Counted from the stretch's first letter, positions 10,886-21,400 are shown. The stretch is 38,372 nucleotides of DNA from Acanthaster planci (GCF_001949145.1 NW_019091638.1:155263-193634); one strand, 5' to 3'. Made by a program: numbers and translations. Notes: generated from the sequence alone by a model not told the origin.

Positions 10886-12200
10886 ATAGAGGCGGGCGGC
10901 CACATTCAGAGCTGGGCGCATATAGTTTTACTTGTACTACCATTTATTGGTATCTTCGCGGAAAGGCGAATTAAAAAAATTGGGAGCTTAACCCCGATAA
11001 AATGTAAACGTAAAGTGAAGTTCTAGCCACATCTTGAATTTCCAGTGAAAAACCGGAGGCCAACCTCTACGCGAGAGTCAAAAGGTGGCGCTATTTCGGT
11101 CCAATATTGCACTTTTTTAGGGCGCGTATTGGTGCAGTGCAGACCTACTGACTGGTGCGCTGACGCCATTACTGCGGCGTCCCCGTCACTCAGGTGCGCA
11201 TTCCTAAACCTAACGAGCGTATGATTTGGGTTGGTATGGTGCACCCCATTGGCTGATGAGGAAGCGTTTATTAATAGGAAGTACATCTCTTACCTTTGTT
11301 CACGTGCGTAGGGACACCCCAGTATTGGCTCCTGATTCGTCAATGGATCGATACGTTCAGGCCGTGACCGAATCACTCGGCTACGGCTGGGATTTACACA
11401 TGACTTAATGGGAACTGCGGCTGTCAATTTTGTCAGTTCGGTCATAAAGACCTGGTTATCGTCTATTATTGGAAAAACACAGAAAATGTAAGGTTTTGTG
11501 TACAATATTTCCTTGTGGACCGATTTGACTGAGGACCGAGTTGACTTGGACTGATTTGATTACCGACCGAGTTGACCAGCAGGCACCTTATGTCATATAC
11601 TGTACAGTACATTACTCTGAAAAGGATGCTTCCTCCAAAGGTGCCACACAAAGTTTGACGTTACTCCCAACTTTTTTGTGCACACCTTACCACAGAATTT
11701 GTATTTTTGCGTTTCGAAGGCCCGCCACCTCTTGATGCCTTGTGAAGCTACGGATAATGTGAGAGGCACACGTTTTTATGAACTGACAGTGAGGGCAAGA
11801 CGCGCGAGGCAAATTTACACGTACGCTACTACGGCAGGCGACAGTTACGATGCCCCTCTCGTTTGATACCGTCCCACTAAATTTGCCCATTTTTTTCCTT
11901 ATTACTGGCATATGCATATACTAAAAGACATCAAACTGAAGTATCAGTCTTGCTTCTAAAGGCAGTATTGCCACCTAAAAGTACTTAGGTCAATTACCAT
12001 GCTGAAGTGCGCCTATCAACACACTATAGATGGCTTGGCGACAGCCCGGAAAAAATTCCAATTTGTACATGTGCTGAGGAACCTTGAGTCGGCCATCCAG
12101 GATTTAACTTAACGACAGACTCGGTAAATTGGAGGCGGTGGACACCAACCTTTTTGGACTCAGTAGTTAAGCTACGAGGTAGCTTAAAGACGCACATGAG
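10886..12200. other. Stretch without recognisable gene
   Basis: The part 11030-11420 is richer in CpG and has two ATTGG (CCAAT-box complement) motifs, but no coherent gene follows. A short degenerate repeat lies at 11518-11578. No open frame matches a known family. Confidence 0.4.
11518..11578 (+). repeat. Short degenerate tandem repeat
   Basis: Four units of the pattern GACYGAKTTGAYY with 2-4 base linkers. Confidence 0.5.
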
Positions 12201-12212
12201 CTCATTCCAAAC

Positions 12213-12520
12213 ATGGGCAGACTAGTCTGGTTATACCTGGTCATGACCCTCAAGCAGGACATTGCCACATTTATGGACGTTCCGCTCAATCCAGGCCCAA
12301 CAGGTAGATTGTGCACAGACAACAGTCATGACAGTTGTAGTTCTGTTAAGAATTGCTTGCTCTGAACTCATGAAAGTAAAACATATACCCGCAGTCAGTT
12401 GTTCAGAATCCGAATGACTTGTAATATCTCTGTTCCGACTGAACTGTTTCATACCCCGAAAGCTAGGACTGTCAGAAGATCTGCTTATATGCATACTGTC
12501 CAAAGGTGTGTCCATTATGG
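12213..12520 (+). pseudogene. LINE 5' relic with 2A-like NPGP motif
   Basis: An open frame from ATG at 12213 has a hydrophobic Leu/Val stretch followed by DVPLNPGPTGR. In CR1/L2-type LINEs of invertebrates, ORFs often begin with a Leu-rich segment and DxExNPGP, a 2A-like ribosome-skipping motif. Here the Glu position is Pro, so activity is doubtful. The frame ends at a TGA after about 47 codons, and later frames are broken. It stops close to the left end of the Penelope-like element at 12572, which may have truncated it. The family link is inferred from this motif and context only. Confidence 0.4.
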
Positions 12521-12571
12521 GAGTCAGTGGTGTTAGAGCGGGGTATTGAGCTGGAGAATCTCACATCAGGT

Positions 12572-12887
12572 AGAATTATAGAGAAAAAAGATAATCGATG
12601 ACTTGTGATGTCGTGTTGCTGGTAGCGACGTTTCGGCCGTTGGTGCTGCTAGCCTTCATCAGGCAACAGAAGTCTGGACGCTACAGAGTCTGCTATATAC
12701 CGCTGGACCGCGTCCTCCGCGTCCCCTCCCCCGAGTATTGCGACCGTAGTATAAGTGACCTCAGCAGACGTCGCAGGCTCAACTCCATGGCCGTGAAGGG
12801 GCGTGTCCTCGGCGTGGCTCCGATTGTGTTGACGCATGGTGGGGAGGCAGAACCCGGGGATGTCGATGCCGCTGTCTCCGTTGATGC
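12572..12887 (-). repeat. PLE 3' terminal repeat (left, inverted partner)
   Basis: Reverse-complement similarity with 14637-14970 over about 310 bases with scattered substitutions and indels. It begins outside with GAATTATAGAGAAAAAAGAT and ends inside at GCTGTCTCCGTTGATG. It includes codons for the PLE protein C-terminus (pattern INGDSGIDIPGFCLP on the minus strand), then the untranslated tail with the hammerhead-like core. Confidence 0.85.
12600..12674 (-). ncRNA. Hammerhead-ribozyme-like motif (left)
   Basis: On the minus strand CTGATGA (12656-12662) and GAAA (12631-12634) flank a short stem-loop. GTCG/CGAC can form stem III, closed by ATC as the cleavage triplet. GACTT and AAGTC at the outside can pair as part of stem I. 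Stem II is imperfect: GGCT pairs with GGCC only if one A is bulged. PLEs are known to carry hammerheads in this terminal repeat. This copy may have decayed. Confidence 0.5.
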
Positions 12888-14636
12888 TGTGTCGGTTGAG
12901 GCAGACGTGAGGATCCTTGGGGCCGTGGTCCTCCAGGATCATCTTTAGCCGTTGGGAGATACCGCCCATAAAGGGAAGAACGGTGAAGGCCTTATACTCC
13001 GGTCGTTCCGCTTCGGTGCTGGTCTTGGTTCTTGATGACTGCCGGATGAATGATATTGGATACCCGTTCGCCCCTAGGGCAGCGGTGACTCGGTGTCTCT
13101 CGGCGGCTGTGCAGCGTGGTCTGGTGACTAGGCGTGAGGCGCGGTCGTGGAGGCACTTTGCCACACCCCTTTTGACGGACTCTGGGTGGTGTGAGTCAAA
13201 ATCTAGATACTGGTCGGTGTGAGTGGGCCATGGTGTCTAGGAAAGCGATTCTGCTGTCCTGCTCGATCTCGATGGTGAACCGAATGCTGGGCTTGAGGCT
13301 GTTCAGGTGGTTGAGTAGATGGCTGGCTTGATCCCGTGGTACAATGACGAAAGTGTCCTCAACGTACCGCTTCCACACGGTAGGACGGCAGTCGGATGGG
13401 CAACTCTGCAGGGCTTCCTCCTCGAACGCTTCCATGTAGAGATTGGCAATAACCGCTGACACTGGACTACCCATGGCTGCGCCGTCTGTCTGCTCGTAGT
13501 ACGCTCCACCGTACAGGAAATACGTGGAGCGCAGGACAAACTCTAGTAGGGAGACGATCTTGATGGGGAGAGCGATGTCCGGTCAGGCAACTCGGGGTCT
13601 TCCTCCAGGCGACAAAGGGCCACACAGCAAGCGTCGTCTATGGGGACGTTGGTAAACAACGATTCGACGTCAAAAGAGATCAACGCCTCGTGGCTGTCGA
13701 TATGCTGCCCGCGGAGGAACTCTGCAAAGGCTGTGGAGTTAGGCACGGTGTTCGGTGTGTTGCCGGTCAGCGGTGACAGGATCCCGGCTAGATGCTCGGA
13801 GAGGTTGTAGGCAAAGGAGCTTACGCACAAAACGATGGGTCTCAAGGGCGTCCCCGGCATGTGCATCTTAGGTAGACCATACATCCTCGGGGGCTGCTTG
13901 CTGGTGGGGCGTAACTGCCGGTAAGGGCCCGTGGAGATGAACTTGCTCATCCTGTCCCGATGTGTGTCGGCGTCGAGGATCATGCTGGCACGGCCCTTGT
14001 CGGCGGGGAGGATCACGATGGAACGATCCTTCCGTAGAGCCTTCAGGGCGATGCTTTGCTCTCCGTAAAGGTGGCGTTGACTTCTCTGCGGACCAGATCA
14101 GCTGTTTCCGGGTCAAGCTTCTTCAACGCTGTCTCCATACTGGCCAAGATCTCCGTTGCCGGTACGCGGTCAGGGGTGACTGCGAAGTTGAGGCCTTTCC
14201 CAAGAAGAGATGTCTCGACGGCGGTGAGGGTCCTCGCAGAGAGGTTGATGACCCACTTTGATGTAATCACGGTAGACTCGGTTGGGTGGTGCAACGGGCC
14301 GATCTCTTCTCGGCTAGGTCTTGGAACTTGGTGAGTTGGCAGGCCTTGCACTTCTCAAACTCTCGGTGGCAACGGCAGTCGATGTGCTGGGCGATCCGGG
14401 CTTGGTCAGCTTTGTTGAAGGTGAACTGGATCTGGGCCAATGTGGAGTGGGAGGTCTTCGTCGTGGCTCGGGTCAGGTTTACTCTCTCACGCAGAAAACG
14501 GAGAGAAGTTGTTTCTGCTGCTTTCAGGGCTCCCTTGGTGTGGACCGGAGGTTTGACCCTAAGGTCCTTGGGAACCACCGAGTTCTTGACGCAACGGACA
14601 AGGAAGGTCAGGTAGTTGGAGTAGCGGGCGAACTTC
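12888..14636 (-). pseudogene. PLE reverse transcriptase, frameshifted
   Basis: Read on the minus strand from 14636 down. A pre-RT region contains VPKDLRVKPP and later KWVINLSARTLT and KGLNFAV. Then come ILPADKGRASM, YGLPKMHMPGTPLRP, the palm motif A region SFDVESLFTNVP, and AAMGSPVSAVIANLYME. Motif C is RYVEDTFVIV, followed by FLDT and a thumb-like segment. The order is that of Penelope-type RT. The frame changes near 14300, 14045, 13560 and 13200. Motif C reads YVED (13355-13366) where YxDD is required. After the RT the usual GIY-YIG endonuclease is missing: the text passes within about 12890-12925 from RT-end sequence to the C-terminal tail. An endonuclease-lacking lineage is the alternative, but the preserved tail favours internal deletion. 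Confidence 0.85.
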
Positions 14637-14970
14637 ATCAACAGAGACAGCGGCATCGACATCCGCGGGTTCTGGCTCCCCGCCATCCGTCAACACAATC
14701 ACCGCAGCACCGGAGCACAATAGAGCCAAGCCGGGGACACGCCCCTTCACGCCCATGGAATGTGCGACGCCCCCTGAGATCACCTATACTACATCTGCAG
14801 TACACGGCGGGGGCACGCGGACGACGTGGTCCAGCAGTATATAGCGGAATATGCAGCATCCAGACTTCTGTTGCCTGATGAAGGCCAGCAGCACCACGAG
14901 CAGCCGAAACGTCGCTACCAACAACACGACATCGCGAGTCATCGACTATCTTTTTTTCTCTGTATTCGTC
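14637..14970 (+). repeat. PLE 3' terminal fragment, inverted (right)
   Basis: The plus strand encodes the PLE C-terminal tail (NRDSGIDIRGFWLPAIRQHN pattern) followed by the untranslated tail with the hammerhead-like core, ending near CTTTTTTTCTCTGTATTC. It is therefore a 5'-truncated 3' end facing opposite to the main element. This tail is closer to the usual protein pattern than the left one (FWLP against FCLP). Confidence 0.85.
14863..14940 (+). ncRNA. Hammerhead-ribozyme-like motif (right)
   Basis: CTGATGA (14875-14881) and GAAA (14906-14909) flank a 24-base segment that could form a 3-bp GGC/GCC stem with one bulged A. GTCG (14911-14914) pairs with CGAC (14927-14930) as stem III. ATC ends at 14933, giving a predicted cut after 14933. 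Next, GCGA pairs with TTGC just before the core, and AGTC pairs with GACT further out as stem I. Most core positions are kept. The weak stem II and a C-A mismatch next to stem III make activity uncertain. Confidence 0.5.
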
Positions 14971-15198
14971 ATCTACCGCGGTGATTATGTTTATTTCTTC
15001 TATTGAGGTAGAATAATGTTGCCAGGTTTTTTATGGAGACAGATGATGTAAAGAAAGCTTTCTTGTATTGTCAAGGTAATTTTTTAATTGTCCATTGACC
15101 CTTTTAATTTGTGCACCCTTTGAGAAATTGCATGTCAATTGTCATCATTTTCCATTGGCACTGATATAAGATAAAGAGTTTGTTTTTGTTTTTTTAGA

Positions 15199-15319
15199 GC
15201 AAAGGAAGAACTTGGCTGTGATTGTTCTGCCGATCCTTTTCACAGGTAGGAGGAAGGGAAAGGTGGTCGAATTAATTAGCTTCTCAGAGACATCAAGAGC
15301 CTTCATGGACTTTCAGTGT
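15199..15319 (+). other. Candidate exon, unknown gene
   Basis: A T-rich tract ending in TTTTTTTAG at 15198 is a good acceptor. Possible donors are CAG/GTAGGA after 15246 and TGT/GTAAGT after 15319. Over the longer version one frame is open and reads QRKNLAVIVLPILFTG and onwards. No family recognised. Confidence 0.25.
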
Positions 15320-15940
15320 GTAAGTTGCAGAACTCCTTCAATTGAACAAATCAAGTTGACAGCCTCGTCGACAATCGTCATACAATAATCACATTTAAAA
15401 CCTCCATTAGGGAGGTAACTACGGTAGAGCTAGCACGGTTTTAACAATGTAAAAGTACTGCTATGAACCATTCTTTTATAAATCTACTTTGGAAACTGGA
15501 CAACCATACAACTGCATGTGAAACTATGCTACCCTTCAATGCCTGTCTAGCCCATCTTGCTCCTTTCTAAGCCCCCAAGCTCATATACAGGGGAACTTAC
15601 TCTTCGTTGAGCTTGTTTTGAAGAGCCTTGTGAAAGATCTGTAATTAAAATAAAAACTTTATGCCCAAATGACCGACACTGATTTTATGAAAGCAATTGG
15701 AATTCCCTTTTCCTTGTTATTCTTTGGATGAGTGTAATTTACATATATGTTGAAATACCTGTAAGGAACCGTACCTGAGTAAGGGCGCCCTCGTCCTTCC
15801 AATACCCGTCACTGAGGTAATTAACATAAAGCGGATACTTTTTATAGGGTTCCCGGGCACGCGGTGTGAAGGTGATCCCTTTGCTTTTCGACTCGAATGT
15901 AGAACTGTACTCTCTGCATTTTGCTTCTATTAATTTGCAG

Positions 15941-15998
15941 GGAGCATGGCTTTGGCCATGCCCCTAAGTGTGGAAGAGAGTCAATGCTAGGAACCCCC
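15941..15998 (+). other. Candidate exon, unknown gene
   Basis: Pyrimidine-rich acceptor TTAATTTGCAG ends at about 15940, and donor GTAAGT follows CCCCCA. One frame is open and reads EHGFGHAPKCGRESMLGTP. No family recognised. Phase does not join simply to the block at 16367 in its longest frame. Confidence 0.25.
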
Positions 15999-16366
15999 AG
16001 TAAGTACTTATCATACTTCACACGATCTTCTGTCTCAGAAATTGTACGATTTACGGGGCCCAATGTGGCAACTGCTTTCTGTTCTACAACGTGCCACAGT
16101 TTATTGGTTAGCTAGCAGTGTTAGCCTTTGACCATTCATTATATTGTTATTTACGGCGCCGTCTAGCCATTACACTAAACCAACTGTTTTCATATTTAAT
16201 AAATTGTAGTTCTTGAGTTAGACATCATTTATTGTTCACGTGTTCTCCAAGTGCTCGTTCGCTTTAATTAGGGGACCGTTCCTCCTTCCTCCCACTGTGC
16301 AACTGACGTAGGGCTGGTCCGCTACATACCTTAATTAATCCAACTCTTTGTTTGGAACTTCTCCAG

Positions 16367-16567
16367 GAAAACTCAAGCTTGGAGCAGTACCTAAAAGATG
16401 TTGACGTTCACAGTCTCAGCTCTACATCCTTGCCTTGGGAGGGTCATCTGTTTCACCTCAGCAAGTGTTTGTTATCATCAAGAGGAGGGTACTGCAGTAG
16501 CCATCGCTTTCGAAGGCCCCTGATGCATGTTTCAAATCGAACTTTGTGTGTGACCTTAAATATAAAG
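16367..16567 (+). other. Candidate exon, unknown gene
   Basis: Acceptor CTTCTCCAG ends at 16366 and donor GTTAGT starts at 16568. The 201 bases are open in phase 0 (67 codons, beginning ENSSLEQYLKDVDVH). A second frame starts KLKLGAVPKRC, which faintly resembles the end of THAP domains, but it stops quickly. No supported function. Confidence 0.3.
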
Positions 16568-16689
16568 GTTAGTGCTGCGTGGCATGGGAATTCCTAGAGG
16601 CTGTGGTATATACCATGTGTATATGGGATCAAAGGCAATGTGAAGAGCAGCGCCATCAGGGATTTCAGAGCCTTCTGCTCCAGCAAAGA

Positions 16690-17695
16690 GTAAGCCCATC
16701 TAAGATCAACAGAATGCATACCACTGAAAACTGTGAAGTAAAACTAGAAATTTGTTTGATATTTTTTTTTAATTAACAGTTTTTTGTAGCCTCGGTTGGG
16801 CAGTGGCTTTATTACATAATTGTGACTAACGACCAGGTTTTAAACCAAACCTGACATAGCAACATTACAGACATCAAATTTTGTCACTTTGTTAACTCCC
16901 CAAGTACCTGAATTTTCACCTTAAAAATTTCCTAAATCAGTTGGCGTAAAGGTAAGAAATTAGTCAACATGTCCATGGCTGATATATTCGCTTGACTCTA
17001 GATTCAATTTGCTGCAGACGCTTCACCTATGGACATGCATCCTAACCTCTGTACTGACTGATTTCAGATGGATGGAAGATTTGGATAGGTACCGCACTTG
17101 TGAGCTTAAGAAAGTGAAAACTGGCATGCTAGTCACAATGCAATGAAGATGTCATCCATCCTTGGCTAGGTTTTTACCAAAGAAAAAATTTAAGCAACCT
17201 TGATGCCTTGCTAAAGAAGCAAATCCCTGATTGTGCTGCGTTAATTGATTTCCTTTCATGGAACCATTCAATCTCTATACAAATGAAAACTGACAGTTAT
17301 GAACAGTTTTACATTGAACACTTCACGCTGAAAATTTCTGCAAATCAGCAAATCATTGTATGACTTTTTGGATTCACTAAAAGTTTAGCCCATCGAAAAT
17401 GTTTTCAGATCATCAGGATGTAAAATGAAAATCAGTAAATTTAATCAAATAATTTGTTAAAAGATGTGTTTCAGACTTTGGCTATCAACATTATCTTTGC
17501 TTATGGTGAAATTTTGAGAATTATTTTTTTCAAAACTTTAAAGACCAGTTATAACCAGCGTACAAATATTTTCAAAGTAAACTTTTACAGAACTTTTATG
17601 GAAATGCTTACCTAATAGTTATTGTGTAAAGTTTTACATAATTATTAGCAGGTTCGTATAGCACATTGGAATTTTGTAAAATTTTACACAAGTTG
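16690..17695. other. AT-rich stretch, nothing recognised
   Basis: No coding or repeat signal beyond a perfect 14-base palindrome TGTAAAATTTTACA at 17675-17688, directly upstream of the CR1-like LINE. Confidence 0.4.
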
Positions 17696-17708
17696 TGCAT
17701 TTTTTTCT

Positions 17709-18577
17709 GTGTGTGCGTCTGCCCTGGTTTATCAAGAAATTAAGTCAGCAGTTAGGCTGAAGAGAATGGCAGAAAGAAAGTGGCGGTGTACTAACAAGGC
17801 TTGTGATCGTTTAAATTACAAGATTCAAAGAAATAAGGTCACTTACCTAATGAAAAAAGCCTGTTGCAATTTCTACCGAGAATTCATTGACAGTAACAGT
17901 TCAGAGCATATAAAAAGCTACTAAAACACACTATTAATGCCCCTTTCCCACTGTATACCAACAAGCTGGCTCTTGCTAATGACATAGGTAACTTCTTTGA
18001 GAAGAAAATATCTAAATCCATGTTAAGCTTGATGATTTAAATTCAGGCGTAGCAAGCCGAACTTCCTATCCATTACCTGAATCGCCTTTGTCGTGTGGCA
18101 TTTTGTTTGACCAATTTCAACCACTAACCAGGTCACAGTCCCAAAAACTTGTGAAATCCACAAAGAAATCATGTGATCTTGATCCAATGCTTATACTTAG
18201 CTGGTGAGCGATTGCCTTGATGTCTTGCTTCCGGTTATTACCCGGATTATCAACTCTTCCATAGAATCCGGTGTATTTCCAAGGGTCTGGAAAGAAGCTT
18301 TGGTGCGTCCCTTGTTGAAGAGAGATATCCTCGATCCGATTTTAGAAATTATCAACCGATTAGTAATCTCCAATTGATTTTTAAATTGACAGAGAGAGCT
18401 GTGTGTAGTAATCAGCTTTATTCCCACATATGTTTCCAGATTTTCAATCGTCTTACCCGAAGTATCATAGCACAGAGACAGCTCTCCTGAAAGTCAAGAA
18501 TGGTATACTGCTGAAACTAAACTGTCATCATGTCATTTTGCTTTGTTCTTTTGGACTTAAGTGCTGCCTTTGATACA
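17709..18577 (+). pseudogene. CR1-like ORF2, linker to RT motif A
   Basis: The start reads VRLKRMAERKWR and DRLNYKIQRNKVTYLMKKA, the basic linker after the endonuclease. In other frames come QKLVKSTKKSCDLDP, a segment with RIINSSIESGVFP, VWKEALVRPLL and NYQPISNL, and finally VLLDLSAAFDT (motif A, 18551-18577). Several frameshifts and stops interrupt it. The next expected residues are absent because the minus-strand LINE begins within a few bases. Confidence 0.75.
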
Positions 18578-18580
18578 TTC

Positions 18581-20830
18581 TCCATCTGGAGAACATGTCC
18601 CAGCCACCTCAGACGTCTCTAGGACAGCATCGCAAACATGCTCTGGGTGTTTGCCTTTTAAAGCACCTCGGTGTTCAGTACTCCGTCCTGCGAGGAGGTG
18701 CCCAAGATGCGCCGCAGGCAACGTAGGTGGAAACTGTTGAGGCGGCGTTCCTGTCTGGCATACGCTGTCGAGGTTTCGCTGCCATACAGCCGTGTGCTCA
18801 ACACGCAGGCGTCATACACCGAAATCTTGGTGTTGACAGTGAGCTTGCTGTTTTCCCACTCCCTCGTTGACAGGCGTGCCATGGTGGATGCTGCTTTGCC
18901 AATGCGCTTGCTGATCTCAGCATCCAGGGACAAGTTGCTGGCAACTGTTGAGCCGAGGTAAGTGAACTCCTCAACCACTTCCAGGATGTGGTCACCTATG
19001 GCGATGCTGAGCGCTTGGCTGACGTCCTGACCAATCACATTTGTTTTCTTCAAACTGATGGTCAGGCCGAACTCACTGCAGGCGTGTGCAAGGCAGGTAG
19101 TCTCTGTAGTCCTGTCTCTGAGTGAGAGGCCAGAGCGGCATCGTCAGCAAACAGCATCTCACATAGCAGCAGGTGGTGGACTTTGGTCTTGGCTCGCAAA
19201 CGAGCGAGGTGGAAAAGTTTACCGTCTAAACGTGTATGGAGGTAAACCCCATTCTCTGAAGAATTGAAAGCAGACGAGAGCAGCAGCGAGAAGAAGATGC
19301 CGAAGAGTGTGGGGTAAGGACGCATCCCTGTTTCACTCCACTTTTGATGGGGAATGGGACGGAGGATGAACCGTCAAACTGTACTTTACCCTGCATGTCG
19401 TCATGGAAGGACGAAACCACACTCAGCAACTTCGGAGGGCATCCAATCTTCTCCAGGAGCCTGAAGAGACCTTTTGTTCTGACCAGATCAAAAGCCTTGG
19501 TGAGATCGATGAAGGCGATGTAGTGGGCCTGTTTCTGTTCCCGACACTTTTCCTGCAGCTGTGTCACCGTGAAAATCATGTCGATGCTGGACCTCTGTGC
19601 TCTGAAGCCGCACTGGGACTCCGGGTATACTCGATCAGCGAGCTTCTGCAACCTTTTCAGTGCAACACGAGCGAATGCCTTCGCCACGATGTTGAGCAGC
19701 GGATTACCTCTGTAGTTGTTGCAGTCGCTGCGATCTGCCTTGTTCTCGTAGAAGGTTATGGTGTTTGCATCGCGCATGTCGTGGGGTATGGAGCCTTCCT
19801 CCCAGCACTGACACAGGAGCTCATGGAGGTGGTGTAATAGAGTGGGGTTAGCGCACTGCAATGCCTCTGCCGGGATGCAATCGTTTATGGAGCCTTGCCA
19901 TGAGCGACGGAGTCAATGGCCTTGCTGAGCTCCCCCTCAGTTGGCAATTTGTCAAGCTCCTCTATGACGGGCAGACTGGGGTCTTGGTAATGCGCTGCCC
20001 ACCGTTCCATCTGTTTACTGCAGTGATGGTCACGCCAGAAGATGACTTCAGGGGAGCTGTTTTCCTCGCAGTAGGTCCGAAGGCTTTCTTCATCCCTTCG
20101 TAGCATCCATGTGTGTTCCCTCTGTCAGCAGCGTCTTGAATGCTGCGACACAAGTTCAGCCAGTACACAGTGGTTGGCGCAGTGACGTGCAGTTCTCTGA
20201 GCGTTGTTTCTGGCGCTTCTCAGAGCAGTGAGGTTCCCAGCTGAGGGTCCCCTCTTGTAATTCATCAGAGCCTCACGCTTGGTCTTGATAAGAGGTTCCA
20301 TCTCTGGGAAATTCTCCTCAAACTGTTTTTCGGTGCTCCTTCTTACCGAATGTTGACAGGGCTGCGTCGTGGATGGTGTCTCGCAAAAAGTTCCATCTCT
20401 TTTCTGCAGTCTCGAACGCCGGCTGGTCCTTGAGGGTTGCTGCAACAGCATCAGTGAACTGACTGCAGAACTTGGAGTCAGACGTGTTAGCAGTGTTTAT
20501 GGTGGCGGAGCCTCCAGAGGTGGAAAGTTGCAGGGCCAGGATGTGTTCCGTGCCGCCTGTTGGAGGTTCAGTAGCTGGAAGCAGGCTGTTCTTGACAGCA
20601 AACCCAACACCATACAGTCGTGGTTCCTCCTCTACTCTACCCCGCCAGAAGAAGGTGTAGTCGTTCTCACAAAGCATGCCGCTGTCTGGGAGCCAGGTTT
20701 TTTGCAGAGCAGCGATGTCAACATTCAGTCTTAGAAGTTCACTGTTGATGATGGCCGTCTTTCGAGAGTAGTCAATCTGGTGCAAGTCGTCGGGTAAGCC
20801 AGGACGCATGGTGCTGACGTTCCAGCTCAC
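18581..20830 (-). pseudogene. LINE endonuclease-reverse transcriptase, broken
   Basis: Reading down the minus strand, SWNVSTMRPG and DIAALQKTWLPDSG (APE-type endonuclease start) lead to YGVGFAVKNSLL. Near 20495 the text jumps to the endonuclease-RT linker (DAALSTFGKKEHRK), so most of the endonuclease catalytic half is deleted. RT follows: LHELLCQCWEEGSIP, NNYRGNPLLNI, SQCGFRAQRSSIDMIF, motif A FIDLTKAFDLV, SGVKQGCVL, MLFADDAAL (FADD box 19140-19151), FTYLGSTVASN and LYGSET. The end is RRLRWLGHV near 18590. Frameshifts near 20345, 20170, 20105, 19870, 19315 and 19060 and several stops make it non-functional. Confidence 0.85.
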
Positions 20831-21400
20831 GAGCGCAGGGCTGGCAGTTTCTCTTTTCTTCTTAGTTTGCTGGGTGCGATGTTCCCGTCTGCATATCGAG
20901 TTTTCTCTGAGCTCTAGGCACCCACTGAAGCAGGCAGACCGTGGCGGGTCGGCACCTTACTGGCCGGGGGCTGCCCGGCTTGAGGCGGAAAGTAGCTGAC
21001 CAGTGGGACACGATGGTCCCTCCCACCGGTGGAGGCAACCCGTAACGTCTTACCCTACGCCAATCAGATTGGACTTATCACTCGTAAACTGCTGCCTCCC
21101 ATGCTGATTTGAAAATCACCCTCTCGGCCTCGCTGATGTGGTCCAAAGGAAAGCGGAGCAATACATTTGGCACCAGGTTGGCTGCAGGAGCTGCCAGAAG
21201 GAAGTCAGAAATGACGTCCAGCTGCCTTAGGTGCTCCGGACCAGATTTCTGTCAGGTTTACTCCTTAGCCCTTCCTCCTCCCGGAGGTATCCGCAAGGAA
21301 GCANGAGGTTTGAATTCGGAGTTTTCCTTGTCCTAGATGGATTGCCGATCAAGGCTAAGGAGCCCCATCTACCCCATCCAGGCATGTACACGTACAAGAT
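18581..21400 (-). mobile_element. APE-type LINE nested in the CR1-like copy
   Basis: A 2.8-kb minus-strand element with higher GC than its surroundings. The 5' untranslated region runs from about 21400 to 20831. Endonuclease and RT follow down to 18581. The 3' end of the ORF and its tail are missing, which is unusual because LINEs normally lose their 5' ends. Clade is uncertain: the endonuclease start (SWNVSTMRPG) and FADD catalytic box suggest an RTE-like or related group. An unresolved base N lies at 21304. Confidence 0.75.

Larger units (their letters stand above)
12572..14970 (-). mobile_element. Penelope-like retroelement (PLE), dead copy
   Basis: A 2.4-kb GC-rich block. The minus strand encodes a Penelope-type reverse transcriptase in five frame segments. 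The left end (12572-12887) is the element's 3' tail. The right end (14637-14970) is an inverted second copy of that tail, joined to the 5' side of the coding part. Direct or inverted terminal repeats (pLTRs) and hammerhead ribozymes are both established features of PLEs. No telltale target-site duplication was found by eye. The copy is inactive: frameshifts, a changed catalytic motif and loss of the GIY-YIG endonuclease region. Confidence 0.85.

Noticed and set aside
14321-14878. 185-codon plus-strand open frame in the PLE
   Set aside because: Antisense to PLE coding sequence over most of its length; the high GC of the element explains the length. Only its last part is real PLE tail, and in another frame.
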